Positions 18,342-28,436 of a stretch of 54,575 nucleotides of DNA are shown one piece after another. Position 1 is the stretch's first letter. The number at the start of each line of letters is the position of its first letter. Made by a program: the position numbers and the translations under genes. The notes below the pieces were generated by a model. That model saw only the letters and a list, made by a program, of their open reading frames with translations. It was not told the origin of the DNA and did not search any database. The stretch spans positions 1 to 54,575 of the forward strand of contig NZ_JOAX01000041.1 in assembly GCF_000720485.1 (NCBI RefSeq), read 5' to 3'. Source of the stretch: Streptomyces ochraceiscleroticus. GTDB taxonomy: Bacteria > Actinomycetota > Actinomycetes > Streptomycetales > Streptomycetaceae.

Positions 18342-19295
18342 GTGCAGCGCTGGCGTGGCTTGGAGGACATCCCCGAGGGCTGGGGGCGCAGCGTCGTCAC
18401 CATCGGCTCCTACGACGGCGTACACCGCGGTCATCAGCTGATCCTCGGCAAGGCCGTGGCGCGCGCCCGCGAGCTGGGCGTACCGGCCGTGGCGGTCACC
18501 TTCGACCCGCACCCCAGCGAGGTCGTGCGGCCCGGCACGCACCCGCCGCTGCTCGCGCCGCACCACCGGCGGGCCGAGCTGATGGCCGAACTGGGCGTGG
18601 ACGCCGTGCTGATCCTCCCCTTCACCAAGGAGTTCTCGAAGCTGGCACCCGCCGACTTCGTCGTGAAGGTACTGGTGGACAAGTTGCACGCCCGGCTTGT
18701 CGTGGAAGGCCCCAACTTCCGCTTCGGGCACAAGGCGGCGGGCAACGTCGAGACGCTGGCCGAGCTCGGCCGGACGTACGACTACGACGTCGAGGTCGTC
18801 GACCTCTTCGAGCGCGGCGAGGCGGGCGATGGCGAGCCGTTCTCCTCCACGCTCACCCGCCGCCTGGTCGCGGCCGGTGACATGGCCGGCGCTGCCGAGG
18901 TGCTCGGCCGTCCGCACCGCGTCGAGGGTGTCGTCGTACGCGGCGCCCAGCGCGGCCGCGAACTGGGCTTCCCCACCGCCAACGTGGAGACGCTGCCGCA
19001 CACCGCCATCCCCGCGGACGGCGTGTACGCGGGCCATCTGCACGTCGAGGGCGAGGCGATGCCCGCCGCGATCTCGGTCGGCACGAACCCGCAGTTCGAC
19101 GGCAAGGTCCGCACCGTCGAGGCGTACGCCATCGACCGCGTCGGGCTCGACCTGTACGGCCTGCACGTCGCCGTCGACTTCGTCGCGTACATCCGCGGCC
19201 AGGAGAAGTTCGACACCCTGGACGCGCTGCTGGAGCGCATGGCCATAGACGTGAAGCAGGCCCGCGCGCTGGTCAGCCAGGAAGGACCCCGGTAA
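18342..19295 (+). CDS. ribF: Bifunctional riboflavin kinase/FAD synthetase
   Basis: Converts riboflavin to FMN and FMN to FAD in the cytosol. 317 residues. N-terminal adenylyltransferase domain: VVTIGSYDGVHRGHQLIL (nucleotide-binding GxYDGVHxGH) and VEGPNFRFGHKAAGN. C-terminal kinase domain: GRPHRVEGVVVRGAQRGRELGFPTANV, with the PTAN motif. GTG 18342 was chosen because AAGGAG lies 8 bases upstream and relatives start MQRWRGLEDIP; the longer frame from 18162 has no similarity. The 184-base gap before it holds no further gene. Confidence 0.95.
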   Translation: MQRWRGLEDIPEGWGRSVVTIGSYDGVHRGHQLILGKAVARARELGVPAVAVTFDPHPSEVVRPGTHPPLLAPHHRRAELMAELGVDAVLILPFTKEFSKLAPADFVVKVLVDKLHARLVVEGPNFRFGHKAAGNVETLAELGRTYDYDVEVVDLFERGEAGDGEPFSSTLTRRLVAAGDMAGAAEVLGRPHRVEGVVVRGAQRGRELGFPTANVETLPHTAIPADGVYAGHLHVEGEAMPAAISVGTNPQFDGKVRTVEAYAIDRVGLDLYGLHVAVDFVAYIRGQEKFDTLDALLERMAIDVKQARALVSQEGPR

Positions 19296-19328
19296 GACCC
19301 GCCGCGCGCCTCCTGAGACGTCGTGAAC

Positions 19329-19363
19329 GAGTGAACCCCCTTGCACCGCAAGGGGGTTCACTC
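19329..19363. terminator. Bidirectional terminator between ribF and the ESX locus
   Basis: 15-bp perfect stem, arms 19329-19343 (gagtgaacccccttg) and 19349-19363, 5-nt loop. It lies between convergent ribF and the EspI-like gene. Confidence 0.85.
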
Positions 19364-19386
19364 ATGTCCGCGCTACCGCGCCGCTC

Positions 19387-22300
19387 CTACTGCGGCTGCT
19401 GCGGGGGCTGTTGCTGCGGAGGGTGCTGCTGCCACCCCGGCTGCGGACCGGGCTGCCCCGGCTGAGCGGACTGCTGCGGGTAGCCGTAGCCGTACTGGTC
19501 GCCGGGCTGCGGCTGTTGCTGCTGCGGGTACCCCTGCGGGGGCTGCTGCTGCCAGCCCGGCTGCGGACCGGGCTGTCCGGGCTGGCCGGGGTACTGACCC
19601 GGCTGTCCCGGCTGACCGGGGTACTGGCCCGGCTGGGGCTGGCCCGGGACCTGCTGGCCGGGAATCTGCTGGCCCGGAGCCTGCTGATACCCGCCCGGCA
19701 TCGGCGGCGCGGAGTTCGGCGGCTGGTGGCCGACGCTCTCCTGCTGCGTCCACAGCCCCTGCGCCGACTGCGCCCGCGCGAAGTCCTCCGCGACCATCGC
19801 CGAGAGGTTGAAGTACGCCTCCCGGGTCTTGGGCCGCATCATGTCGAGGTCGACCTCGGCGCCCGCCGACAGGTGCTCGTCGAACGGCACGACGACCACG
19901 CCGCGGCAGCGCGTCTCGAAGTGCGACACGATGTCCTCGACCTTGATCATCTTGCCGGTCTCGCGCACCCCGGAGATGACGGTGATGCTGCGCGAGACGA
20001 GATCGGCGTAGCCGTGCGCGGAGAGCCAGTCCAGCGTCGTACTGGCGCTGCTCGCACCGTCCACCGACGGCGTGGAGATGATGATGAGCTGGTCCGCGAG
20101 GTCCAGCACGCCACGCATGGCGCTGTAGAGCAGGCCCGTACCGGAGTCGGTCAGGATGATCGGGTACTGCTGGCCCAGGATGTCGATGACGCGGCGGTAG
20201 TCCTCGTCGTTGAACGTCGTCGAGACGGCCGGGTCGACGTCGTTGGCGAGGATCTCCAGACCGGACGGCGCCTGCGAGGTGAACCGCCGGATGTCCATGT
20301 AGTTGTTGAGGTATGGGATCGCGGTCACCAGGTCGCGGATGGTCGCGCCGGTCTCCCGCCGCACACGGCGCCCGAGGGTGCCGGCGTCCGGGTTGGCGTC
20401 GATCGCGATGACCTTGTCCTGCCGCTCCGTCGCCAGCGTCGCGCCGAGCGCGGTGGTGGTCGTGGTCTTGCCCACGCCGCCCTTGAGGCTGATCACCGCG
20501 ATGCGGTAGCAGGAGAGCACGGGCGTACGGATCAGGTCCAGCTTGCGCTGGCGCTCGGCCTCCTCCTTCTTGCCGCCGAGCTTGAACCGCGAATTGCCCT
20601 GCTGGTTGCTCCGTGCCTTCTGCTTGCCCTTGATCAGCCGCTCGGAGGACAGCTCGACGGCAGCGGTGTACCCGAGGGGCGCACCGGCCGGGCCCTGTAC
20701 GCCCTGCTGCGGGCCGGGCTGCCCGGGCGCCTGACCGGACCAGGCATCGGCGCCCTGCGGCGCGGCGCCCTGTCCGCCGGGGTAGCCCTGGGGGCCCGGC
20801 TGCTGCGGCTGGCCGGGCTGGCCGTACGGGGTGGGCTGCGGTCCGGGGTGGCCCTGCTGGGCGTGGGGCTGGGCTCCGGGCTGGGCCTGCTGGGGGTTCG
20901 GCTGACCCGGCTGACCGGGCCCGGCCGGCTGCTGCTGCGGGTAGCCGTAGCCGGACTGCTGGGGGTAGCCGTACCCGGACTGCTGCGGATATCCGTAACC
21001 GGGCTGGGGGCCGGGTGCACCGGGGACGGGTGCGGGACCGGGCTGAGCACCGGGTACGGGTGCGGGGCTGGGCGCACCGGGTACGGGTGCGGGACCGGGC
21101 TGCCCGGCCTGCTGGCCCTGGGGCGCGGGCTGCTGCTGACCGGGCTGTCCCTGCGCAGGCTGCGGCTGAGGGCCGGGCTGACCCGGCTGCGCGGCCTGAC
21201 CGGCTGCGCCGGGCGCACCCTGCGCGCCCGCGGCCGGCGGCCATCCCTGACCGGACTGCGGCGACGGGGTCGGCGCACTCGGCGGCACGGGCTGCCCAGT
21301 GGCGGGCGCGGGCTGTCCCTCGGGCTGCGCTCCCGGCTGAGCACCGGGCGCGGTCTGCGCGGGGGCCTGCCCGGGTGTCTGTCCAGGGGCCTGCGCGGTC
21401 TGTGCGGGGGCGGCCTGTGCAGGGGCGGCTTGTGCGGGGGTGGCCTGTCCCGGCATCGGCTGCTGCGGAGCAGCCTGCTGCGAGGGCGCCTGCTGCGGAG
21501 GCACCTGTGCCGGAGCCGGGTAGCCGTAGCCTCCCTGCTGCGCGCCCTGGTTCGGCGCGGACGGCTCCTCGCTGCCCGGCGCGGGCTGCGCCCCGCCCTG
21601 CTGCCCCGGCACAGCACCCGCTGCCGGCGGCAAGCTGTAATCGCCCTGGGGCGCGGCAGGTGCCTGGGCCGGCCCCTGGCCGGCCGAGGACCACGCACCG
21701 GACTGCGGTACGTCAGGGCCAGGGCCCGCGGGAGCGTTCTGCTCCTGCGGCTCGGCGGGCCGGAACTCCGGCGGCAGCGGCGGCAGCGAAGGCGCGGGAG
21801 CCTGCGGCGGGGCGGGCGACCATGCGCCGGCGGCCGACTGACCGTGCGGAGGCGTCATGGGCGCCGCGTCCTCGCTCAACGGCTCGGGCTGCTCGACCAC
21901 CGGCTCAGCGGCGCCCGGCGCGCCCTGGCCACTGCCGACACCGGCAGCGCCGCTCGAACCGGCCCCTGCGGCATCCCGGTCAGCGTCCTGCGCGTCCCCG
22001 GCCGCGGACCCGGAACCCTCCGAAGCCGCCGCACCGGCAGCGTCACCGGTCTTCTCCGTCGCGTCGGCCCGCTCCTGGATCTCGGCGCGCAGCGCGCCGG
22101 ACGAGAAACGCATGCCCGACCCGTCGGCCGAATCCCCGCCCGGGCTCGCCGGGCCTTCGGGCCCGCCACCGGTCGAGGACGGTCCCTCGCCCCCGGTGTT
22201 CGACGCGGCAGGCGCCGACGGCGTCACCACCGGCGGGAACAGCGGCTCACCCAACGGCGGCGGAGGCGGCGGCAAGGTACCACTCACACCGACTCCGGCT

Positions 22301-22506
22301 CCGGCACCGACTCCGGCTCCGGCACCCGCACCGGTCCCGACACTCGCACCGGTCCCGGCACCCGCCCCCGAATCGGCGTTCTGCGTGTACCAAGCAGGCG
22401 GGGTGTAGTCGATGGTGAACTCACCCGTCATTTCGGGATCCGCGTCGGACTGATCCTCGCCGGGGGTGATGCCGCCCGTGCGGATCTCGTCCCGATCGCT
22501 GCTCAC
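19387..22506 (-). CDS. EspI-like ESX ATPase with long Pro/Gln-rich arms
   Basis: 1,039 residues. The ATPase part, about 640-925, is of the MinD/ParA type: [17 protein letters not shown] (deviant Walker A near 673-680), [30 protein letters not shown] and [16 protein letters not shown]. This matches the EspI group of ESX-associated proteins. The N-terminal 600 residues and the C-terminal 110 are disordered Pro/Gln/Gly/Ala sequence with short tandem repeats such as SGYGYPQQ and [13 protein letters not shown] at 22506 with GGAGG 5-7 bases upstream was chosen over the ATG at 22554. No membrane segment. A regulatory or energising role in ESX secretion is inferred from the family. Confidence 0.85.
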   Translation of the reverse strand: MSSDRDEIRTGGITPGEDQSDADPEMTGEFTIDYTPPAWYTQNADSGAGAGTGASVGTGAGAGAGVGAGAGVGVSGTLPPPPPPLGEPLFPPVVTPSAPAASNTGGEGPSSTGGGPEGPASPGGDSADGSGMRFSSGALRAEIQERADATEKTGDAAGAAASEGSGSAAGDAQDADRDAAGAGSSGAAGVGSGQGAPGAAEPVVEQPEPLSEDAAPMTPPHGQSAAGAWSPAPPQAPAPSLPPLPPEFRPAEPQEQNAPAGPGPDVPQSGAWSSAGQGPAQAPAAPQGDYSLPPAAGAVPGQQGGAQPAPGSEEPSAPNQGAQQGGYGYPAPAQVPPQQAPSQQAAPQQPMPGQATPAQAAPAQAAPAQTAQAPGQTPGQAPAQTAPGAQPGAQPEGQPAPATGQPVPPSAPTPSPQSGQGWPPAAGAQGAPGAAGQAAQPGQPGPQPQPAQGQPGQQQPAPQGQQAGQPGPAPVPGAPSPAPVPGAQPGPAPVPGAPGPQPGYGYPQQSGYGYPQQSGYGYPQQQPAGPGQPGQPNPQQAQPGAQPHAQQGHPGPQPTPYGQPGQPQQPGPQGYPGGQGAAPQGADAWSGQAPGQPGPQQGVQGPAGAPLGYTAAVELSSERLIKGKQKARSNQQGNSRFKLGGKKEEAERQRKLDLIRTPVLSCYRIAVISLKGGVGKTTTTTALGATLATERQDKVIAIDANPDAGTLGRRVRRETGATIRDLVTAIPYLNNYMDIRRFTSQAPSGLEILANDVDPAVSTTFNDEDYRRVIDILGQQYPIILTDSGTGLLYSAMRGVLDLADQLIIISTPSVDGASSASTTLDWLSAHGYADLVSRSITVISGVRETGKMIKVEDIVSHFETRCRGVVVVPFDEHLSAGAEVDLDMMRPKTREAYFNLSAMVAEDFARAQSAQGLWTQQESVGHQPPNSAPPMPGGYQQAPGQQIPGQQVPGQPQPGQYPGQPGQPGQYPGQPGQPGPQPGWQQQPPQGYPQQQQPQPGDQYGYGYPQQSAQPGQPGPQPGWQQHPPQQQPPQQPQ

Positions 22507-23063
22507 TACGCCTCCTGCTGTGGTCTGGTACCTCTGAACCCCGCGACGCGACACCGTTCACGCGCATCGCTGACACACGTACGCCGAATCGCCGGATCCC
22601 CCTGACACGCCGGGCGTTCCCGTGGGTTCCCCTGTCGCTTGGACCCAAGCCTAAACGCCATCGCCGACAGCCCGGCAGGCCCGCCTTCGCCCGATACCTG
22701 TCTGTTGCCTCAGGTTACGCATGTCCCCCCCCCACGTCGTAGCAGCAAAGAGGCCACCCCTCCCCAGCCGCCTCCCGACCCACCTCAACCCTCTTCACCC
22801 GGTAGCAGGCCAAGCGCCCCAACCACCGAAGCGCTACCGATCGCACCAACTACCCCGACCGCACCAACTATCCGGAACGTCCCGACAGTCCGAAATCGCC
22901 CCCTGCTCGACACCTTCCGAACCTTCGGAACCTTCCGACCGGCCTTCAACCACCCGCCCGATCGCCATTCCCGACCACCGGCCCCACAGGCGCAGGCCAG
23001 CCAGTCAGCCCCAGAGAGAGTCCAACGGAAGTTCAGCCCACCGGACCCCGCAGTCCCCGACCC
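22507..23063. other. 557-base gap with C-rich, gene-free sequence and inverted repeats
   Basis: No convincing gene. The + strand is pyrimidine/C-rich and poor in G over 22700-23060, so a minus-strand transcript into the EspI-like gene would have a G-rich leader. Seen: a run of nine C (22725-22733), direct repeat cgcaccaacta (22842-22852, 22860-22870), inverted repeat ttccgaa/ttcggaa (22915-22930), and palindrome gcttgg-ac-ccaagc (22637-22650) next to a possible minus-strand -10, TAGGCT (complement of 22648-22653). Confidence 0.5.
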
Positions 23064-23777
23064 TCAGTCCACCCGACGAGGATTCCCCAGCAGCCCTGTC
23101 TCCGCTTCCGTCGGCCGAGTCATGACGTACTGCCGCGCCTGATTGTCACCGCACCAGAGCGTGACCCCGTCGCCGATCGTCGACAGCGCGGCGACATCGG
23201 TCTGCGAGAGCCCCAGAATGCGTGCGGCGTGCGCGGCCTCATCGGGAGAGATCCGCTGCAGGCCGACGAGGCCGGCGGCGTTCATCAGCCGAGGGGCCAC
23301 CGGGCTCATGTACGGCAGCAGCGTCAGCACCGACTGCCAGGGCGCCGAGGAGACCCGCCCGCGCGGCGGCCGCATCCCGCAGTCACGCACGACCAGTACA
23401 GGGCTGCCGACGGTCGCGCCCATCGGCGGCACCCGCCCGACATCGTGCAGCGTCAGGCACTCCTGCCCCGCACCCGCCGCATGCGCCAGGTTCGTCCACA
23501 GTTGGGGCCGGCCCGTCTCGACGGCGACTCGCGCCCCCGTACCGGCAGCACGCAACGCGAGTGCCTGGGCCGTCCACACCCCGCCGACCAGCAGGATGTC
23601 GAACGGCGCGGGGTGGTAGAGCCCCAGCACCGCCGGGCGGTTCTCCGCGTCGTGGCCCACCGTCAGGCCGTCGTCGCCGAGCGGCAGCGTCAGCGCACCG
23701 AGGTCGTCGACCGGCACCACATGCCGTTCCCTGCGAGGTCCGTACAGGCCCCGCAGGGCCGAAGTCGCGGAAGGCAT
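23064..23777 (-). CDS. ESX-locus hypothetical protein
   Basis: 237 residues, family not recognised with confidence. It has no signal peptide or clear membrane segment. A motif-like stretch, FDILLVGGVWTAQALALRAAGTGARVAVETGRPQLWTNLA, suggests an alpha/beta fold. Later DEAAHAARILGLSQTDVAAL looks like a helix-turn-helix-like pair of helices, which may be chance. The ATG overlaps the eccE stop (TGATG), so it is coupled to EccE and probably works with the secretion machine, possibly as an EccE extension split off as a separate chain. That last idea is inference. Confidence 0.7.
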   Translation of the reverse strand: MPSATSALRGLYGPRRERHVVPVDDLGALTLPLGDDGLTVGHDAENRPAVLGLYHPAPFDILLVGGVWTAQALALRAAGTGARVAVETGRPQLWTNLAHAAGAGQECLTLHDVGRVPPMGATVGSPVLVVRDCGMRPPRGRVSSAPWQSVLTLLPYMSPVAPRLMNAAGLVGLQRISPDEAAHAARILGLSQTDVAALSTIGDGVTLWCGDNQARQYVMTRPTEAETGLLGNPRRVD

Positions 23778-25126
23778 CAGCGCGCACCTCCCAGCGGCAG
23801 CGTCGCCACCGCACCGGGCAACTGCTCCCGGTCCAGCCGGACCAGGCCCAGCTTTGCCTCGCGCGCCGCCGCCTCCAACTGCTGCCGCGCCCGCGAGAGC
23901 TCGGCGTCCGAACGCCCGGTGAGCCGTACGTGGCCGCTCACCCCGGCCGCGCCGTGCCGGTCGCCGGCCGTCACGGTCAGGCTGAACGTCGAGGCCAGCG
24001 CCGGTACGGACGTCAGTACCGACACCAGGCGCGGCAATGGCGTCGCCGAGCGGCCCAGCTCAGGCCAGCGCCCGACCCCGTACGTCGTGTGCAGCCGGTC
24101 GTCGCACTTCCACACCCGGGAGGACTCCTGCGTGCGGCGGGCCGGAGCCGCGTCGGGCAGGCCGGCCCGCGCGGTCGCGACCGGATTGGCGCAGGCCGAG
24201 GTCGCCAGGGCCGCTATTAGCTCCTGCTCGTCGAGGACCGTGGCCAGGAAGCCGGCGCCCGTGAGGCGACTGGCCAAGTGGTCGGTCGCGCGGGTCAGGC
24301 AGCGCTGCGCGCCCGGCAGACCGCCACCACGCGCCTCGACCGCCTCCCGGCACAGCTCGGGATCGAACTTCAGCGCCACCCACATCAGCCGCAGCGCGGG
24401 CGCCCCGGTCTGCTGCTGGAGGGGCAGGTAACTCTGGCGGGCCACCGCATGCTCGGGCAGATGCGGCGCGGGCGCGGGCTGCACGTGCTGGACCACCTGG
24501 ACGGACTCCAGCTTGATCCCGTCCACGTCCAGCGCGTCGTGCAGCAGCGTGAGCGGCAGCGCCCGCGCCCCGCCCGGCGGCCGCAGCGCGCTGCCCTTGG
24601 CCTCGACCCGCACGACGGCCGTCAGGAACGTCCCGTCCCCGACCATCCCGACCGTCCGCCGGTCCCGGTCCAGATATCCGTACGTCCGCAGCCCGGGCAC
24701 CGCCTCGGCGGCCGGCGCGAGACTCGGATCCACCCGCTGGTCGAGCGGCCGGGCCGCGCTCTTCCGCGCCCGCAGCGCGAGCACCGTGGACAGCCAGTCC
24801 CGTATCGACAGCCGCCGCCGGCGCAACACCGCGAGCAGCACGAGCGCCACGGCCACCACGATCGCGGGCACGAGCAACAACATGCTCACCGCAGCAGCCG
24901 CCAGCACCACGGCCAACGCCAGCTCGATCAGCACGAGTTGCTGAAGCTTCACGGGACCGATGCGATTGGTCCGCCGCTCGGTTCGCAGGGTCGTCGAAGC
25001 GGGGGCGGCAGGCCGTGTGCCGGAGGGCAGGGGCGTGTCCCGGTCGGCCGCGCGCCGTCCGCGGTTGCGGCTTCCGCGATCACCGCGGTGGTCCGCGGAG
25101 GGGTGCACCCGTGTCGCCGTTCCCAT
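23777..25126 (-). CDS. eccE: Type VII secretion protein EccE
   Basis: 449 residues. A variable basic N-terminus of about 55 residues precedes two adjacent membrane helices near 65-105 (LVLIELALAVVLAAAAVSMLLLVPAIVVAVALVLLAVL), then a large soluble domain (VPGLRTYGYLDRDRRTVGMVGDGTFLTAVVRVEAK) typical of EccE, which sits at the periphery of the ESX membrane complex. ATG 25126 follows a G-rich stretch. It is coupled to the 237-aa gene downstream. The paired membrane helices and the ESX context support the call; sequence conservation in EccE is low. Confidence 0.82.
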   Translation of the reverse strand: MGTATRVHPSADHRGDRGSRNRGRRAADRDTPLPSGTRPAAPASTTLRTERRTNRIGPVKLQQLVLIELALAVVLAAAAVSMLLLVPAIVVAVALVLLAVLRRRRLSIRDWLSTVLALRARKSAARPLDQRVDPSLAPAAEAVPGLRTYGYLDRDRRTVGMVGDGTFLTAVVRVEAKGSALRPPGGARALPLTLLHDALDVDGIKLESVQVVQHVQPAPAPHLPEHAVARQSYLPLQQQTGAPALRLMWVALKFDPELCREAVEARGGGLPGAQRCLTRATDHLASRLTGAGFLATVLDEQELIAALATSACANPVATARAGLPDAAPARRTQESSRVWKCDDRLHTTYGVGRWPELGRSATPLPRLVSVLTSVPALASTFSLTVTAGDRHGAAGVSGHVRLTGRSDAELSRARQQLEAAAREAKLGLVRLDREQLPGAVATLPLGGAR

Positions 25127-25197
25127 CCCCCGGAAGCCCCCTAGTGTCCGCGCTCGTCCCTTTCGCAGAAGGGCCGTGAATCAGGGCGACCACACTA

Positions 25198-25344
25198 CTA
25201 CTTGAGCGACACTCCGAGATCACCCGTCACTGCCGTCTCGGCCGGGCGAGTTGGCCGCGTGTACCGCTCGACGGCTGCCCGCGATGTCAACTCAGTGTCG
25301 TGAGGAACGGCCCCCATGGGCGAGTACTCGCCATGATTCGGCAT
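25198..25344 (-). CDS. Small 48-residue protein, candidate
   Basis: Begins MPNHGEYSPMGAVPHDTELT and continues SRAAVERYTRPTRPAETAVTGDLGVSLK. The start ATG (25344) has a clear SD, GAGGGAGA, about 6 bases upstream, which is why I accept the frame although it is short; two stop codons in a row (TAG TAG) end it. It lies 72 bases upstream of eccE on the same strand and divergent from eccB, so it probably heads the eccE operon. No signal peptide, membrane segment or known domain. Function unknown. Confidence 0.55.
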   Translation of the reverse strand: MPNHGEYSPMGAVPHDTELTSRAAVERYTRPTRPAETAVTGDLGVSLK

Positions 25345-25426
25345 AGTGGTCTCCCTCGGTGTCACGCGTCGCATCGAGAGGTGGAGATAACGGGGCAGTT
25401 GGCGCAGTGGGGAGAAACGGGCGGAC

Positions 25427-26959
25427 ATGGCATCACGGCGGGACGAGCTCAACGCCTACACGTTCGCGAAAAGGCGGCTGGTCGCGTCGTTCCTCCAACC
25501 GTCACCGAGCGGCACAGAGGAGGGCGCCCCGCGTCCGCTGCAGGCCGTCGTTCCCGGGATGATCGCGGCCGCGGTCCTCGTCGCGGGATTCGGCGCGTGG
25601 GGGATGTTCAAGCCCACAGCGCCGGTGGGCTGGGACAAGCCCGGCGACAAGGTGATCATCGGCAGCGATTCGACCACGCGGTACGTCGTCCTGAAGACCA
25701 AAAAGCACAAGCAGCTCCACCCCGTGCTCAATCTCGCCTCCGCCAAGCTCCTCCTCACGACGGACAACTTCCAGGTCGTCAACGTGGACGAGAAGGTCCT
25801 CGACAGCGGCAAGATCCCGCACGGCCCCACGCTGGGCATCCCGTACGCGCCCGACCGGCTGCCCAGCTCGGACGAGGCGAAGAAGGCCAAGCGGTGGGCG
25901 GTGTGCGAGCAGCAGGGCGAGGGCGGCGACGTGCAGAAGGCCACCTTCGTCTTCGACGACAGGGAAGCCAGCAGGGTCGACGGCCGGCAGCGTCTGAAGC
26001 GCGGCGACGTCATGTACGTACGGGGCCAGGGCGGCAAGCTGTACATGGTCGACCACCGGGGCTACAAGTACGAGCTGGCGAACAACGAGAAGCTGCTCCG
26101 GCCGCTCATGGGGACGGAGGGGACGGACAAGCCGCAGCGCGTCAGCAACGACTGGCTGGACACTCTCAAGCCCGGTGACCCCATCGACTTCCAGTCCGTG
26201 GGGCCCGGAGTCGGCAACGTGCCGAACATCCCGGGCGACACGCTCCCGCAGGAGATCAACAAGATCGGCACGGTGCTGAAGGCGCCCTACAACGGCTCCA
26301 TGCAGCACTACGTCGTCCTGAAGGACCGGATCGCGCCCATCACGGACTTCATGGCGTACCTACTGCTCGCCAGCCCCGAGCTGGGCACGCTGCACCAGGC
26401 GGCCAAGCCCGTACAGGTCGGCAGCCAGTCCTTCACTCCGGGGGCCGAGTTCGGGGGCAACCTCCGCTGGCCCGAGACGAAGACGCACCGGGTCAACTTT
26501 CCGGCCGGTACGTACGGCGGCCGCGACACGGTCTGCAGCGTGCTGCGCGGCGTCGACTCCCAGGACGCCGACACCACGCTCAGCACGTGGGCGGGCACCA
26601 ACTACCCGCAGAAGATCGTCAACGACACGACGAGCGCCTACGTGACGCCCGGCTCCGGGCTGCTCTTCCGCCAGGTGCAGGGCTCGGACACCAGCACCGG
26701 CTCGGTCTTCCTGGCCACCGACTCCGGACTTCGGTACGGCGTACAGACCAACGGTGACAGCGGCACGGCCACGTCCGAGATCGGCACGGACGGCGGGAAG
26801 AAGTCGAAGGAGCAAGCGCAGCAGGAAGCCATGAAGGCGCAGAAGCGTCTCGGGTACGGCGGCATCAAGCCGGTGCCGGTCCCCCTGACATGGTCGAAAT
26901 TCCTGCCGACGGGGCCGCGCCTGGACACCAACAGCGCCCGGCAGCCGCAGGGTTCGTAA
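25427..26959 (+). CDS. eccB: Type VII secretion protein EccB
   Basis: 510 residues. Opens with the EccB signature MASRRDELNAYTFAKRRLVASFLQP, a short cytosolic arm, then one membrane helix near 43-63 (VVPGMIAAAVLVAGFGAWGMF). A large extracytoplasmic domain with repeated segments follows, containing the cysteine pair typical of the family (WAVCEQQ and DTVCSVLRG). EccB is a membrane-spanning core component, with its periplasm-like domain outside the cell. ATG 25427 sits after GGGGAGA. The mycosin gene starts 27 bases downstream, so they share an operon. Confidence 0.93.
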   Translation: MASRRDELNAYTFAKRRLVASFLQPSPSGTEEGAPRPLQAVVPGMIAAAVLVAGFGAWGMFKPTAPVGWDKPGDKVIIGSDSTTRYVVLKTKKHKQLHPVLNLASAKLLLTTDNFQVVNVDEKVLDSGKIPHGPTLGIPYAPDRLPSSDEAKKAKRWAVCEQQGEGGDVQKATFVFDDREASRVDGRQRLKRGDVMYVRGQGGKLYMVDHRGYKYELANNEKLLRPLMGTEGTDKPQRVSNDWLDTLKPGDPIDFQSVGPGVGNVPNIPGDTLPQEINKIGTVLKAPYNGSMQHYVVLKDRIAPITDFMAYLLLASPELGTLHQAAKPVQVGSQSFTPGAEFGGNLRWPETKTHRVNFPAGTYGGRDTVCSVLRGVDSQDADTTLSTWAGTNYPQKIVNDTTSAYVTPGSGLLFRQVQGSDTSTGSVFLATDSGLRYGVQTNGDSGTATSEIGTDGGKKSKEQAQQEAMKAQKRLGYGGIKPVPVPLTWSKFLPTGPRLDTNSARQPQGS

Positions 26960-26986
26960 GGCCGCGAGGCGGAGGAGAAGCAACCC

Positions 26987-28270
26987 ATGGCCGTAAGGGA
27001 CCTGACCAGGCGCTGCCTGACCGTACTGGCGGCGACGGCGCTGACCGCTGTCGGCACGACCGCCGTCGGCGCGCCCACGGCGAGCGCCGCGGACACCACG
27101 CAGTGCACCTTTCCCTCGAAAACACCGATCAAGAGCCTGCCTTGGTCCCTCCGGCGCCTCCGGCTCGAACAGCTCTGGCAGGACACCAAGGGCGAGGGGC
27201 AGCGGGTCGCCGTCATCGACACCGGCGTCGACAACACGAACAGTCAGCTGACGGACGCCGTCGACGCGGCCGGCGGCAAGAACCTGCTCCCGCTCAAGCC
27301 CAAGAAGGACCGGTACGGGGACGCGACCCCGCGCGGCAAGGCGAACGGCACGTCCGACTACGTCGGCCACGGCACGAAAGTCGCGGGCATCATCGCGGCA
27401 CGCCCGTCCAAGGACAACGCGTTCGTCGGCATCGCCCCGAAAGCGACGGTCATCCCGATCAAGCAGAACGACGACAAGGGCAGCGGCAATGCGGAAACGC
27501 TCGCCGCCGCGATCAATTACGCCGTTCAAAAGCGCGCCACCGTCATCAACATCTCGCAGGACACGGAGAAGGCCCTCCCCGACGACAATGTGCTGAAGCG
27601 CGCTGTCGACAACGCCCTGAACAGCGACGTCGTGGTCGTCGCTTCGGCGGGCAACGACGGCCTGGGCGGCAACGTGAAGGAGACCTACCCGGCCGCGTAC
27701 CCCGGTGTCCTGGCGGTGGCCGCATCGGACCGCAACAACGAACGCGCCGTCTTCTCGCAGTCCGGTCCCTTCGTGGGCGTGGCGGCGCCAGGCGTCGACA
27801 TGGTCTCCACGGTGCCCAAGGGCGGCCTGTGCGTCGACAACGGAACTAGCTTCTCGGCCCCGTACGTCGCCGGCGTCGCCGCCCTCATCCGGGCCAAGCA
27901 CAAGGACTGGACGCAGCATCGCGTCGTGACCCAGATCGAACAGACCGCGGAACGCTCCATCCCCGGCCGCGACAACCACGTCGGCTGGGGCGTCGTGGAC
28001 CCGGTCCGTGCCATGAACGAGGAGGGCGGCCCGACCGACCGCCCCGTCGCCCAGGGCGGCGTCAGCAAGGGGGCGCTCCCCGACGTCCCCGACCTGCCGA
28101 TCGGGGAGACCCCGCAGCAGCGCGACGAACGTCTGGGCACGTACGCGGTGGCCGGTGGCGGCGTGCTGGTAGCGGTCATCGCGGGAGCCGCGCTCGTCCA
28201 CCGCGACTGGCGCCGGCGTCGCCCGGTCGGGTGGTCCGCTCGTCGTGACAATGTTGACCATCCGGTGTGA
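26987..28270 (+). CDS. mycP: Type VII secretion mycosin (MycP), first copy
   Basis: Membrane-anchored subtilisin-like protease of ESX systems, active outside the membrane. 427 residues. Signal peptide about 1-35 ending near TASAAD. Triad: Asp in AVIDTGVDN, His in DYVGHGTKVAGI, Ser in NGTSFSAPYVAG; oxyanion Asn in ASAGNDG. All residues intact. The Pro-rich stretch DVPDLPIGETP leads to a C-terminal membrane helix (VAGGGVLVAVIAGAALV) and a basic tail. GGAGGAG SD. It follows eccB directly. Confidence 0.93.
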   Translation: MAVRDLTRRCLTVLAATALTAVGTTAVGAPTASAADTTQCTFPSKTPIKSLPWSLRRLRLEQLWQDTKGEGQRVAVIDTGVDNTNSQLTDAVDAAGGKNLLPLKPKKDRYGDATPRGKANGTSDYVGHGTKVAGIIAARPSKDNAFVGIAPKATVIPIKQNDDKGSGNAETLAAAINYAVQKRATVINISQDTEKALPDDNVLKRAVDNALNSDVVVVASAGNDGLGGNVKETYPAAYPGVLAVAASDRNNERAVFSQSGPFVGVAAPGVDMVSTVPKGGLCVDNGTSFSAPYVAGVAALIRAKHKDWTQHRVVTQIEQTAERSIPGRDNHVGWGVVDPVRAMNEEGGPTDRPVAQGGVSKGALPDVPDLPIGETPQQRDERLGTYAVAGGGVLVAVIAGAALVHRDWRRRRPVGWSARRDNVDHPV

Positions 28271-28436
28271 CGGGGGATGTCAGTGGGGGGTGAGAAGCTG
28301 TTCTCCGGTGGGAAACCGGGGCGGGTGTGGCAGTCGTTTCGTGTGATACGCGACTGTGCTGACTGACTGAATTGACTAGTGTTACGGCAGACGTTGCAGA
28401 CGTCGAGAAGAACGTAACGGGGGATGGGGAGAGGAC

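Noticed and set aside
22639..23142. Plus-strand frames in the ESX intergenic gap (22639-23142, 22721-23125)
   Set aside because: Pro/Ser-rich translation of a C-rich stretch, no SD, no third-position GC pattern of genes here.
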